DNA from: Owenia fusiformis
Lineage: Eukaryota; Annelida; Polychaeta; Sabellida; Oweniidae
DNA length: 64,000 bases
NCBI GenBank assembly: GCA_903813345.2
Contig: CAIIXF020000001.1
Coordinates: 48,005,885-48,069,884, forward strand
Direction of reading: 5' to 3'
Below, in pieces: positions 23,033-36,370 of this stretch. Made by a program: the position numbers and the translations under genes. The stretch's first letter is position 1; the number at the start of each line of letters is the position of its first letter. Below the pieces are notes generated by a model. It searched no databases, had not been told where the DNA came from, and saw only the letters and a list, made by a program, of their open reading frames with translations.

Positions 23033-25151
23033 GATAATGCACTCGTCAATTACATTTCAAATTTCCCGTGTGGGTGATACGAATGATACACTTGTATTTG
23101 CATTTTTAAAATTCCCGTGTAGGTGAGCATGGCACAAGAACCCCAAACAGATGCCATCACGATATAGCGAAATAATATTCGCCATATTTAGACGTTCTTA
23201 GAGAAGTGCCAAATCAGCGCATGCGCACTAAAAAATCGATCAAAAATAATAATTTCCATATTTCCACTAAAATCGACGTATACGTGGACAACAAAGCAAA
23301 TGTATTGATATCAGGATTTGGTTCGATCTATTGTATGGGTAAGTAATCTTCTATAATATATAAGTAGTCACCGAGTGACCAGTTAATGAGTAATCTACAC
23401 TGTGAGTGTGACTGTTTTTTTACAATAACATGATAATTTTCTCACTTTTCTGGCTTTTCTGACAATAGACTAATTTCCTCGACAACGTTGGAGTATTTTA
23501 GCAGGTTTCTAAAATCGCCTCTCCCCAATAATTTTATCAATGTCTGGAGTCTTAGACAAGTAAACTCATCCCAATTTTGTTATTTTGGCCAGGGGGATGA
23601 CACTATATGAGGACACTGCCGAGGCAAGGGGAAGGGGTCGAACTCACCCCCTCCTCCCCAGCCCAAAACTTTTTTCTCTGACCTGAAATTTGGGCCGCCC
23701 GCTTGTTGGTTCCCAGATCCGCCCCTGAACTCTTATAATGGTCAGTTATGGGAATCACTTCCCCCGTTTCCAACCTGTACAATATCCATTCCCGGTAAAA
23801 AGCGTCATAACGCACTAGACGAAAATGCGAATAATGGATAACTCTATCGTAAAAACGAACCTGACGGCAAATGAAAATTCCGGTCGATAATGTACGTGAT
23901 TATGTTTTTTAGCCTAAATATTATCGTAAGTTTGATGATTTATAACAATAACATGATTGTTTTGAATGTAGGCCTACATTAAAAGCTTTTGGGATTCAAT
24001 CAAAAGAAGGTAAGTCCCCTGCCAAGATCATTACATTGCCACGGAACAATTTCATTATTATTTTCTCGAACTAGATCTAGGGGGCAAAAACGATGATAAT
24101 AAACATGAAAATAAGGTTTTTTAGTATTTTCCTTGATAGTTTACTGTGGATAAATCCTGAGTTGTCTTTATTTGAAGGGTCGATCTTCTTTTTGAAGAGC
24201 GCTTTGAAATACAAGTGGCGCCACCATGGCATCGTGGCGCAGGTGTTACAAGTCTCGCATAGAGTTTCCAATCCCTTTTATGTTAGTCTCAGGTTTTGAT
24301 GATTGTGATATTTGTTCTATACACAGATGGCAGAATTATTCTTAGGATATACATAAAGTGGACAGTGGTGAACATAAATAATGACTAACACTATGAAAAA
24401 GACATTCTGTCACATATGTCATAAATTCTTACCTCAGTGTCAATGTACAAATATGGTTGAATTTGTGTCCATAATGACAAATAGGAACTTAAAAATTTGA
24501 AATGATATTCACCTGTTAATGCACACTCTTCAAATGTTGAGGTAATTTTGGAGCCTGATTACGCTGCAAGGAGGATTGGCTCCCAGAATGCAACATGACA
24601 CATGCCAGCTTTCAAAATGCCTTTCCGCCATTTAGAAAACTGTCACAAGTAAATAAGGTTAACTGATGTTACACTGTACAGTAAAATTTTCAATGGTTGG
24701 AAGTACTTTGAATTTGAAAAATAAGCAAACAAATGACCATACAGGGAAACTCGCGTTGCTGTGGTAGTTAATAACTACCTGATTTTAAAGAAAAACTACT
24801 TATTAGTTTACCCAGTAGTTATTTTGGCCACCCACACTCTTAGATTGAGCCAAGTATTGCATGATTCGAAGCAATTTTTACCAATTTTGCAAAGGGTTGC
24901 TCAGTTACACTTGCACTTTACATAGTTCAACTTATATGAGAATACACCTGGCCCTGTACATGTATAAATCAATTTTATCCTTCACTTGTTTTAAGGAAAG
25001 GGAGCAAAGAATGACATCTCCTTAATCACTTCTTGCAAGCACAATTTCACTTCTTCTGAAAAAGTTAGCCATTTCTCAATATTTTGTGTCTTTAAGGACA
25101 TTTCTGGCATATTTTGCACATATGAATGTACATGAACTATTTATTTTTCAG
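23033..25151. other. Intergenic, with dispersed repeats
   Basis: No gene recognised. 24401-24672 is a dispersed repeat shared with 59568-59870. Around 24228-24300 is a possible decayed tRNA-like SINE head (GTGGCGCAGGTGTTACAAG). 23590-23800 is G/C-rich and looks like an old repeat, but I see no second copy in the window. Confidence 0.4.
24401..24672 (+). repeat. Dispersed repeat, copy 1 (second copy 59568-59870)
   Basis: Both copies share ATAAATTCTTACCTCAGTGT, GAATTTGTGTCCATAAT, CTTCAAATGTTGAGGT, GGCTCCCAGAATGCAACA (AGCTCCC in copy 2), AGCTTTCAAAATGC and GTAAATAAGGTTA in the same order. Copy 2 has about 35 extra bases near 59608. Unit class unknown. Confidence 0.8.
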
Positions 25152-25170
25152 ATGCAACATCACTATCAAG

Positions 25171-28100
25171 ATGACAGTGGCCCCCTTGACTGTAGAAATA
25201 GCTGTCGTCTGTGTGGCATCGGCTTTCCTACTACATCGATATGGCAACTGGCGTAAACAGCACTTTTTGGTGACATTGGGGACTTTTATAGCGTGGTATT
25301 TCTCGTTTATGATCATATTCATTCTGCCACTGGATGTCTCTTCAGTAAGTCATTTATGTTAGAAGTTATTTATGCCAGTAAATCAAGTAACATGCAGAAA
25401 TGACATACTTTCAATAACTCAGCATATTCTGTACCCCATGTACACGAAAAGTCATTGTTCTATGATATAAGGCATAATGCTATTCTAATTGGTGTACATA
25501 CTTATTTTACAATTGTTAAATATATGTATCCCATATTTGATTATATATTGCCACTCTGAGAATCATTGATTTGATATTGGTTGTTAAACCCCATACAATT
25601 TCAGCAAATGTTGATAGGTTGGATGAATAGGTCATTTTTATTTCCGTCTACATTTTTAGACCTGTTATAGACAGTGTTTGCGGGATCGGAATGTTTTCCC
25701 TAGATCTTCAACTCCTACTCCGATATCAAATATAACCATCACCCCTGCCACAAATGGAACGACCCACAATGGTACAACTCCCAGTACAGTCAGTACGACC
25801 AACTCAAGCTCAGCATTGCAAGGTATAGGGGAGGAAGGACCATTAGATTGTGAAAAGCCTTGGAGTTTTGTGCCATTTTATGTGCTACAGGGCCTATGGA
25901 GGGTAGTCTACTGGACCTCTCAAATACTCACTTGGTAAGCAAGTGTTCATTTCAAAAGTTTCATACTTTTCTTCAATATCAAATATATTTATTTATTTCA
26001 ATTTCAATTTATTATCTATACATATCAGACAAAAATACATCAATGATGAAGGGAGCGAGATACTCAATTTTACAATCTACAAGTAATCAATTTTGTTAAC
26101 TGCTAAACCATCCACTCACATTGTGATCAAAACAGACTTCTGCGCCTGAATATCCACATTCATTGGTAAAAAAGATGCACTTTAAATTAATTTTTGCACT
26201 TTTACTGCCTTTACTTTACCACCCTTCAACTGTCTTAAATTGATTATGTGAAGAATTAGTGTGAGACTCAAAGGCATTGCAGCTGGTACACGTATAGCAA
26301 GATGTTCCTTTGAAGCAGTATTTACTCCACTCATGTGTCTCTAGCTCTGTATATAGGGATCAATATTCATATACAATATTACATTTATACACTGGATATC
26401 CATTCATCACTAATTTAAAGAGAACTTCCCATTCTGATACTCATCACATCTTCCTGTTTTTAAACTAGTTAGGTCAGGCCCGTAGCCAGAAATTTCCAAG
26501 GGGGGTTCACTTTTCCAAAGAATTCTAGGGGGGTTCACTTTGGCAAATTTGGCCAAAAATCACTCAAAAAATAGTCAGAATGGTGAAAAACTGCATGATT
26601 TTGAAAGAAATTTTGGCCAGGGGGGGGTTCGCCACACATGCAACACAAATAGTATTATTAGATACAACTTTACATGTATTCTTTTAAATAATACAATACA
26701 TATATTTTCTTGAAACTATTTTATAGGTTAATACTACCAATGATGCAGTCTTATTCAACTGCGGGAGATTTCACTGTAGCTGGAAAAATCAAGACTGCCC
26801 TTATAGAGAACGCCATCTATTATGGGACCTATTTGGTCATATTTATTGTTTGCCTCATATATGTAGCAGTAAAACCAGATCTGCATTTTAGTGGGTGAGT
26901 ATTTAGTTTTCCTTTGGAATATGTAGGATATTTTTGATTTGGGTCTCATATCTCAGGGATGTTCATCCATTCCATAGCTACTAGGTTCTAAAGGTACATA
27001 ATGTTTGACTAGATACATGGCCGTAATTTAGTAGTTCTTACTATAAAAATATACACCTTCCTATATTTGGAGCAACTGAAAAGATGGAGCATCATCCTTT
27101 TCTCTCTTCCTATGCAGTTTTAAGACATTCTTGAGCTTGATATGCACCAATTATGTCAAATTACCTACATGAATGGTTATAATTTTGACACCAGCTTGGA
27201 AGATGGGTATCAGTCTTTAATTTAGCTGCCTTCTCTCATTTTTTTTACCTTTTGTGTTATTTTCCAGAGAACAGATTAAAGTTATAGGGATCACAGCAAG
27301 TAACACTTGGGGTCTTTTCCTGGTGGTTCTGATGTTGGGTTATGGGCTGGTGGAAGTCCCTAGAACCATATGGAATAACTCCAAACAGGGCTACATGCTA
27401 AAACAGATACAATTCAAACTAGCTAAGTTGAGTACAGAGAAATCAGAGGCTGAGGAAAACCTAGAAGATTGTCTTGAGGTGGGTTTAAATCCTAATTTCT
27501 CCTATTTCAGTCAAACTGTCTCATAATTCATATTTTTGACAGGCCGGGTGCAAAATTTATATTTTCAACAGGGCAAAGCACCCATTTGCAGTAATGCTAG
27601 GGAGTCCACTGTATAGGGTGTCAAATAAATATGTTCTCCCCTTCATTTGAAAAGTATGAACTTTGGTGCATAAAAGTGCATCTAGTTGAGCTAGTCATCT
27701 GACACTACTTGTGGAGTTGCTCCATGAATCCTAGTTTTAATGTGATAAAGAGCAATTTAGATATCAAGCAGACAAAAAAGTAATGCAACATTATGTGGAT
27801 ATTAAAGCTAAAGGGGAGAACATATTTATTTGACACCCTTTACTATTTGAGATTGTTCAGCAGTCAGCACATAAAATCATTGTGTTGGAGAATATATTAA
27901 TATTTTAGAAATAAGGATAAGTATGTGATCTTCACATGAATAACTTTCACATATATATTTTGTTAACATCATTTGTTACAATAACATCATTTCTAACAAT
28001 ATTCTGAATTCTTGGAGTTACTTATATGCATTTTTTACAGTTCAAATATAGAGTTTTCCCTCTGTTTTGTATTGGTCGTATTGATAAATTATAACTAATT

Positions 28101-31100
28101 CTAACAATTATGTAAATAGTATATTATGTAAAGCTTAATTTTATGTGATTGGGAATGTAATGGTGTATTCAAAATGTTTTAGGATGTAAAGAAAGCATCA
28201 GAAACCATAAGGTACAACCATCCTCTCAGGAAGTGTGTTGACACAATTTTGCTCAAGGTACAGTCTTTTAGCTCTTTCATATATTATATCATTAAAGATG
28301 CTCTTCAGAGGTGCATCCCTGTTGTATTCTTAGCTATGAATATTCGTAAGTCTATTTTTGTTACCATGTTAATCATGATGTCATAGATAGAGAACAACTT
28401 TTGAATTCATAGATTTAAGAATACTTACAAAAATGTTGCATGTTACAGAATAGGATTTTATTGTGCACATAAGGAGTGATGCCAGTTGACCTCCATTTTT
28501 CAGAGCAGCTTAATATTTCTGAGCCTGTCTCAAGTCATTTCATCCTGCTTCAGATTTTACCTTTACTATTTACTTTTGAGGGTCGCCTTGAACTTATGAT
28601 GCCTTTTTTCTAATTTCAGTGTCCTGAAAATTTACAAAACCAGGTGTCTCGAAATCGTGATGATTTCCAGGATTTTAATAACCCTACTGAGACACCAACA
28701 GAGAAGTCTCTTGTCCGCCTTCACAAAAATGTCATAAAAACGTCACAGACACACAGACGCACACAGACTCAATGGGTCACAGCCATGGAAAAGGTGAGAT
28801 TCAAATATAAAATGTTCATATTCATGTAGAATGTAGATAAAAAGTGGACTGTGACAGTATGACCTGTCAAACCTAAGCACCATTGGGACCAGAGTATTTA
28901 GAATGCAAGTGTTCATATTTCACTGTTTCTTTAATTTGGCTGCATGGTGTGTTAAAGTTTCCTTTTAAATATCCTGGAGTGCATTTTCCTTATAAAACAA
29001 GGTGTAGATAATCAATGACCTTCTCTTCTCATGGTATTTTGAAATCCTAATCAGCATTTTGTAATTATGCATAGAGCCATTTGTATTTTTTGCAGGCAGT
29101 AGAGCTAGAAGATATAGCAGCCAATGAGATCAGTCCAGACAGAAAGTTCAGGAGATCATTTGGTAAATACGAGGGGCCATGTGGATGTTGCTACAGCCAA
29201 ACACTAGGTGAGACTCCTTTAATCCCCCTTTAAGTTTGCATCTTCTTCATTTTTATGCTTTCCTGAAATATGAATACATTGAAAGCTGTTAATTGGAACA
29301 ACTCTAGAAGTGAAACACCTATGTCAGTGGAACAATTTTCAGTGTCCTAAGACTAACTGATCTAAGTGGAACACCTCCCGAGTGGAACACTTTTTCGAGA
29401 TACCAAAGGTGTTCCACTTAAACAGGTTTAGCTGTACAGTGTACATGTATATGGAATGTTCATTCATTTCTATTATTTACCTTGAAGCCCATAGGCTGGA
29501 TGTAATTACTACCCACTGGCTAGGAAAGATAACTTTATATTTCTGTTGCAGATAAGATCTTAATAAATGACCCCAAAAATAGCTGTCATTGCTTTTCATG
29601 GGAGTTTGAATCTGAATGCCAGCTACTTATAAGAAAAATAATGAACCATTCAGTTTGTACATGGAATTTCCTGTGTACCTAGCTTAGAATTACATTATGT
29701 AAACATTTGGGGTCATTTTCATGAGGCCATTGTTGTATCATGTATTGTATAGCAGAATATACAGCTGATTAAAACACATAGAATTTTTACTCACGCTCCC
29801 AAACATATACAAATTCAAGATGTCTATTTTAATCTGTTTTCAGAGTTGTTAATTCTATTCCACTTATTTTTTTCAGAATGGTACTGGAAGTGTATACTGA
29901 AGGCGTGGGTATTGAAGGCTGTTGCTATTGTCCTGTGTATTTTCACTGCAATGGTTGTCTGGTGTGAGGTGACTTTCTTCAGCAAGAGCCCAGTTCTTTC
30001 CTTGTTTGCAATATTTATACAGCTAGCCAAAAGAAACTATGACTATTTTTACATTGAGGTTAGTACTGGTTTCCATGTTACAACCACAAGTGGTGATATT
30101 GTTATAGTCTCCAACTTTTTTATGGACGATGTTCACCAGTCAGCGTTTGGCGGTGGATGTTCGGCATCTGTATCAAATGGCTGTGGTGACATTTTTCAGC
30201 TCAATGCTTTGTACTTATATGATATTATCTTGACTTGTTTGCCTAATCACATTACATGGACCTTCCTCATGCCCATGCTTAAAAGTAGTGTAATTTCCCT
30301 GGGGCTTACAACTGGCATATTATAGCTATTAAAATTGGCAATAGTTGGAGAGTAATGTTGTGTTCCTTTGAAATATTTTTATTAGGTAATTGGAGTGGGT
30401 ATAAATTCCAGAATTTACAAGTCATATGAAGCTCAATATTTCATAGGAGACTCATTCTTTCATATGTACCCCCATAAATGTCTGGTTGATTTTTCAAATC
30501 ACCCCACAAGTATTTATGCATTGAAATCTTTCGGTTGAAAATAAGCTGGATTTCAATACACAAGTAGTTATGGGACATTTATTGGGGTATTCATATGGGA
30601 CTCACTTTTTCATGGGACTCATTCTTGCTTCCCTTGGTATCATAGATACAACAACAAAGTTTTGATATTTGTTTCAGCTTGCCTCGTGTATGATAATCTC
30701 CTATCTGTGTGTATGTACATACTATACAGTATTCAAGGTCCGTGTATTTAACTACTATTACCTTGCTTCCCATCACCAGACTGATGAGTACAGCTTACTC
30801 TTTAGTGGCATGTAAGTAGAGAGTAAACATAGTGTTTAAGATTGTTTGAAGTTTTACAACAAATTATGTGTGTCATCTAGATTGTTAAATGGAAGAAGTA
30901 AAGATTGTGAAAATCAATTTTCAGAGTTCCCAGCTTTATTAAAAATACGATACAACACTACCAAGACTTTATTTGTCATTGGACACCCTTCTGTACTCAA
31001 TCTATATCAGTTGAATAAACCAAACCCAAAAACATTTAATTTTGTATTTTCTATTATAAAATAAGTACAAGAATACCCCATGTAAAATTTACCCTGGTGT

Positions 31101-32848
31101 TATATGTTCATAGGTTTTTGATATTTCAGGTTGCTATGCCGTCTGACTCCCCCACTGTGCTTGAACTTTCTTGGTCTGATCCACTTGGATACACATGTTA
31201 CCAAGGACATTGATACAGTGGAGACACAATATACAAAAGTAATTAAAACTTTTATTTTTTCATATGTAATGTAGGTTCTTTTGTTAACCATTTGTAACCA
31301 TATTTTGTGCTTTGCAATCACATCCCTTACTTTCCTTGTGTTGTATTGTATTGCAAACCATTTGAAATATTCAATAATTCAGATTAATTCAGTTATGTGA
31401 TAAAAAGTATTACCGCAAGTTATAGTTCAAAAGGAAAACGTACTGGCATTAGGCAGCCTATCATTTGAACTATTGCATTTCCTTTCAGATAATGGGCCAT
31501 ATGGATGTGATCTCCTTCATATCAAATGGTTTTAATATTTATTTCCCAATTGCGATTGTTGTGTTGTGTTTTGCAACATACTTCAGTCTTGGCACCAGGT
31601 GTCTCCACTTCCTAGGCTTCCAGCAGTTTATCGGGGATGATGACATGACGCAGGACCTCACTGATGAGGGGAAAGAACTCATTAAACGAGGTATCTTATC
31701 ATTTATTCCATTGTTATTTGTTATAAATTAAGAACTTTATTTTTCAGGGACATACTCGTAAAACATGACAAGCAATATAATTTATCTCATATAATTTTTT
31801 GATTCAGGATGAATTTACTTCAAAATGTTTAAATTAGATTAAAATTTTTGTTTGAATCAATAATCAGACCTGTTTCTACATAGCCATATGTACATACATG
31901 TAAACTATGGAATGAAGTATACCACAATGTTGAAATACATGTCCCTTTTTCAGAGAGGCGAAAAATACAGCGTTCTTTAGATCGTGAAGCGCGCACGAAG
32001 ATGTGGAACGAGACCGTAGGGGGTGAAGGGGGCCCCAGGGGTAAAGATAGTGACAGTGATAACTCACGGAGTAGAGGAACCAGGGAGAGACCAAGTGAGT
32101 AGAGTCCCATAGTTGACAGATTCTTGTTAATTAGCATAAACAATGTGTATCACTTATTTTTGATGTAGAAGTGTTCCAAGCATACAATAACCAATTTTCT
32201 ATTTTATTAGATGTATGAAAAGATGTTCTCACTTCCCACATTATGTAAGGAACTACTTTGTACGATGCAGCAAATAAACCCGATGATTACAGTCAAACCT
32301 TTATATCCAAAATTGAAGTCAAACACCTCTCAATGTGAACACTTTTCCAGTCCAATTATCTGTTATTAAAAATAATTTGAATACTTGTAAATCCCACTGG
32401 CTAAAAATTCTTCCTATTCCATTCAGCATGAAAATTGAAAGTTAATCGCATTATTTGTTTTTCTTATTAAATCAGTTAGTCCATAGAGCCAGTATAGCAA
32501 TTTGTAAACCTTATATACGTTCAAATAATGAATGAATTGAACATTTATAAATAGCACAACTCTGAATATACAAGTGTGAAGATCATTTATCCATAAGAAA
32601 TTAATATTGTTAAATGTGTCATTCCAGGTACATACAAACCTGCCAAAAGTCCAGATGAAAATGACCGGACAGGTTTACTAAAGCAGGCTGAGCCTGTGGA
32701 CTATAACACTGAAACAGTGACAGATTATACCCAGGACTATGGGGAAGATCTCTCACTAAATCAACAGCCTTCAGGGTACCAGAATTCTAGAACTTCAAGA
32801 TATCAACCACAAAATAGGCCAGTGAAAGGGATATTTGATGATGTATGA
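25171..32848 (+). CDS. LMBRD2: LMBR1 domain-containing protein 2, complete
   Basis: Multi-pass membrane protein of the LMBR1-like family, linked in animals to GPCR signalling. Thirteen coding exons with continuous phase: 25171-25344, 25660-25934, 26727-26894, 27268-27478, 28183-28257, 28620-28793, 29096-29207, 29877-30058, 30678-30811, 31130-31238, 31489-31690, 31954-32094, 32628-32848; 725 aa, slightly longer than vertebrate LMBRD2. Diagnostic conserved runs are [37 protein letters not shown]-like [50 protein letters not shown] and the terminal IFDDV. Exon 2 has a Thr/Ser-rich extracellular loop ([10 protein letters not shown]) richer than in vertebrates. The first coding exon starts at an acceptor (25151), 19 nt before the ATG, so there is an unseen noncoding exon upstream. 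AATAAA at 33167 is a likely poly(A) signal. Confidence 0.96.
26475..26632. mobile_element. CAGGCCCGTAGCCAG-family MITE, copy in LMBRD2 intron 2
   Basis: Begins CAGGCCCGTAGCCAGAAATT, has GGGGGGTTCACTT twice, then AATGGTGAAAAACTGCATGA and TTTTGGCCAGGGGGGGGTTC. Sister copies are at 39531-39671, 58485-58580 and 63871-64000. Confidence 0.75.
29276..29440. mobile_element. CAGTAAAACC-type MITE, decayed copy in LMBRD2 intron 7
   Basis: The interior AAGTGGAACACCTCCC / GTGTTCCACTTAAACAGGTT pairs with itself, and the right end reads AGGTTTAGCTGTA. It is related to the better-preserved elements at 35254-35419 and 63224-63394. Confidence 0.55.
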
Positions 32849-35253
32849 ATACCTGCCAATCATTTGCCAATGAGATCACATTTCCAGACATGAAATATTA
32901 GTAAAGTGTGAGAAATTAATGATGTTGATGGATGAGCAGTTTGGCCAAGAAATTCCGAGAATCCAACCTTTGTTTCCTATTTTAGAGAGGGCTTGTAATT
33001 ATGTAGATGTATAGACAAGTGGTAAAATTGAAATGTGCAGTACTACAGTACTTGAGTTATTGAGATGGTCAGTCCACAGGCCTGGATAGTTGTATGTTGC
33101 ATGTATTTATTTAATATTTTTATTTCAAATCTTATGTATACTATATACAACAAATGTACTATGTACAATAAATAGTTACCTCTCAAATTGAGGGAGCAGT
33201 TATCCTCATTCCAATGAGTAATCTCATGGGCCAGAAATGTTGGTCCCTGGTATTTAGAAGGATTTTAGTGGTCCATTAACAGCAATTGATCAACATGCAA
33301 GGCAAATTTAACAGGTAGAAAAATAGACTACTAGTCAAATCTAAACCATATAGGATTAAATATTTCAGTTCCAGTTCTCATGGCTCGTGATATATTTGGG
33401 ATCATAAGATCAAAAGAATAACAAAATGTTTAATATTGAAATGTCAAATGTACATAAAGAAATGTACAATGTAAAGAATTCCATTAATTTATTCAGAGAT
33501 AAAGATCTGTTAAACCAAGAACTAATAAATACTGTTGGTTATACCAGGGGTATAATCTAATTATTATACTTATACAAATGATATAAAACAATATGTATTA
33601 TATAAAGGGTGTACAATAAATACTGGAGTTATACCAAGGGTGTTCAATAAATACTGTAGATATATCATGGTTGTATATTTAATACCCTAGTTATTACAAG
33701 GATCCTATTCAGTCATTAATACCCACTCAAAGTCTTTTCTGCAGTGCACCATGTTATATGGTATGCTACCTCCTCTGGGGTTGCTGTATATACTGTTTCT
33801 CACAACTTAACTCTACTTAGCTTAGTTTCTAACATGATTTGAGGGCTGAAGAAGAGAGTTCAATGTAACATATTAACTTATCTGTCTGGTAAATCAAGTT
33901 TAGGAATCAATTTTACGAAAGGAGGTTTGCAATGTAACTTGCTCCCTTACCAGATGGCATCATAGGTTCTTTTAGTTGGTTTACTGGGAAAACAAATTAT
34001 TATGTGCTATGAGTGATTCAATATAGAATGGTTGTATGTTCTGCTTAATCACTGTGGAGAAACTCTTCAAAATGTTATGTAAACGGATCCGTTTATGTAA
34101 CAAAATGTCGCACCTACTAAGGTTTGATTTTAATTTTTCCATGATTACTCAAGATGTAGGTAGAATGTCCACGACATTTTGGGCAAAAATGTGTGGCAGC
34201 AACATATGTTTCAGAAAATCTAAACGTTTTCGGTCAAATAATTCATGAGATGTCATAATCACTGAATATACTTCTCCACTTAAACGAAAACAGAACATTG
34301 AAAACGGTTAAACATCTGCACTTTTAACTGTTCTGTTTTCGTAATAATAGTGAGGAATAATTATGATCATTTTGATGCCTCGTGAACTATCCATTCACAA
34401 ATTATTCAATTTTCATAAAAATATGATGCTTGCGCATGTTTGTACCAAAAAGGTTGTGACGATTTTGCAGACAACTTGTGAAATCTTGAAATAAGAAAAA
34501 TTGTAAATTCAAGGCTGCGACATTTTTTTATGTAAACGGATCTATTTCTGTAACTAGTTTGAAGAGCTCCTCCACAATGTTAATGTTAATGCTAATGTTG
34601 TCATGATTTATCTTAAATGTTTTAGTTTAAATATCTCTGTCAAGCTTCAGAATCCTTCTCAAGCAAGAATTGGTTTAATACAGGATTATTGAATAACATG
34701 TCTCCCTTGCTTTTAGGAATTGAATTTCATATAAATTATTTATTTCATATATATTATTCTGTACAATATGTACTAAAATATATAGTTAGTCCAGCCTATG
34801 TATTAAGACTGACAGAAATGTATATGTGAACATTAAGGACATCACCTTAGTGTAAGTTAGCATCGGAAATACCAGCTATCTGTAACATATTGTTACACTT
34901 TTCTAACCATTTGTTTGTAGTAACATTTAATCTTAAAATGCCCTGTTTAAAAAAGCAAATTACACGTCATACAAGACCACATTGTAATTGTTTGAGCCTT
35001 TGCCTGACTTGACCAGTTTAATACAAGAGATGTATTCTTATATGATATTCTCTGTTCTTAAATGGAAATCCCAATTGTATCGCATACATGGGAGGAGAGA
35101 TGAGAAGGTTGTTGGAGAACAATGTTACTTGTGTTTAGTAACCTAGCCTCAGCTGTTGCCATTCAACCATTTTTCACTCATAAAAGTTTCAATTACCCCT
35201 CCCCCTTACAAAATTAGCTTTGTTCTTCCACATTCCATCCCTAAGATTCATTA
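32849..35253. other. LMBRD2 3' UTR and intergenic DNA
   Basis: The UTR probably runs to just past AATAAA at 33167. Beyond it, AT-rich sequence repeats short ACCAAGGGTGTTCAATAAATACTG-like phrases loosely between 33540 and 33700 and then contains the foldback element at about 34050-34580. No gene seen. Confidence 0.45.
34050..34580. mobile_element. ~530-bp foldback MITE (TGTAAACGGATC family)
   Basis: The left end CACTGTGGAGAAACTCTTCA, with TATGTAAACGGATCCG and ATGTCGCACC inside, mirrors the right end (GCGACATTTTTTTATGTAAA, GGATCTATTTCTGTAACTAG, TTGAAGAGCTCCTCCACAAT). A nested inner palindrome (ACGAAAACAGAAC / GTTCTGTTTTCGT, about 34284-34350) has a loop shared with the 8075-8180 element. Confidence 0.7.
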
Positions 35254-35419
35254 CAGTAAAACAGTGTCTTAGTGGATTACCTAAAGAGTGGTACCTCTAA
35301 AAGGTGTTCCACTTGCTATTCCACTTGTGAGGTGTTCCACTTACATAGGTTCATAACATCAAGTCATTTGGTTTTGGGACTCTGACTTACAGAGCTGTTC
35401 CACTTCACATGTTTCACTG
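35254..35419. mobile_element. CAGTAAAAC...CACTG MITE with TA target duplication
   Basis: Starts CAGTAAAACAGTGTC after TA (35252-35253) and ends TGTTTCACTG before TA (35420-35421). The interior repeats GGTGTTCCACTT. Length 166 bp. Same family as 63224-63394. Confidence 0.7.
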
Positions 35420-36323
35420 TACATCATTTCATTCAAGTCTTATATACCTGTCAATGAAGGTTATATGTAGAGGTATGATGTACACATGTACACATGTTGT
35501 AATTCTGCACACTACTTGTATGTGCTATATTATAATGTATTGAATGCCATATGTTTATTAGTACATGTATTTTGTTTATTTGATTGTGTCAGTCATAGAA
35601 ATTCAACATTGATTCTGTTTTCATATTATGTTTGTTATCAGTTATACAATATTGTTGTTATAAAAAATGTGGAGAGCAAGAAATGCATTAAAAATATTAT
35701 ACATACATTATAAACTTTTGATTTTGTATTTTTTATTTCACCACAAAACGTGGTGACATATTCTTATAACCTCCCAACTTTTTTTGTGGATGGTTGTTGC
35801 CAAAACAGTTAGTGTCTTTAGCTCAGTGCTCATTGTCTATCATGTGTTCTATTTGTTATGTCATCCTGGCAATGGCTTTATAATGCTTGAAAAATAGGGA
35901 TCGAAATCAGCCATAGTTTTCTCCCGATGGCCATTGTGAAATATTAGGCCTTATGGATTATGGGATCAGATTTGCTGTTGGATATTGACCTTTTGATAAG
36001 CTTATGGATTGGATTTTGTCTGCCCCACCTCATTTTAGACTCCTCTTTCTTGTATGAATACTACAACTACAACAACTTTAAATATTATGATTATTGTATT
36101 AATTTAAATTTCTTGTATTGTAATGACTTCAGTATGAATGATAAGTTCCTTGGTATTGTAGTCTTGAATTCTGATAATGGTAATTGAATAGTGGTGGAGG
36201 GTGTATTAGACATTGTTTTCACGTTAGATCATGGTTTGGGATAGTTGTGTGTTGTTTTCCTTATGATTGGTGTACTCTTAGACATTTTCATTCTGTGTTG
36301 TTAGCTTTTGCAATCGCTCACTT

Positions 36324-36366
36324 GTCCGTCTGTCCGTCCGTCCGTCCGTCTGTCTGTCTGTCCGTC
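36324..36366 (+). repeat. (TCCG/TCTG)n microsatellite
   Basis: About eleven tetranucleotide steps of TCCG or TCTG, immediately upstream of the 162-bp repeats. Confidence 0.9.
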
Positions 36367-36370
36367 AACA

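Noticed and set aside
29846-30325. 159-codon open frame
   Set aside because: Only 29877-30058 is an LMBRD2 exon; the rest reads through the donor GTTAGT into intronic repeat sequence.
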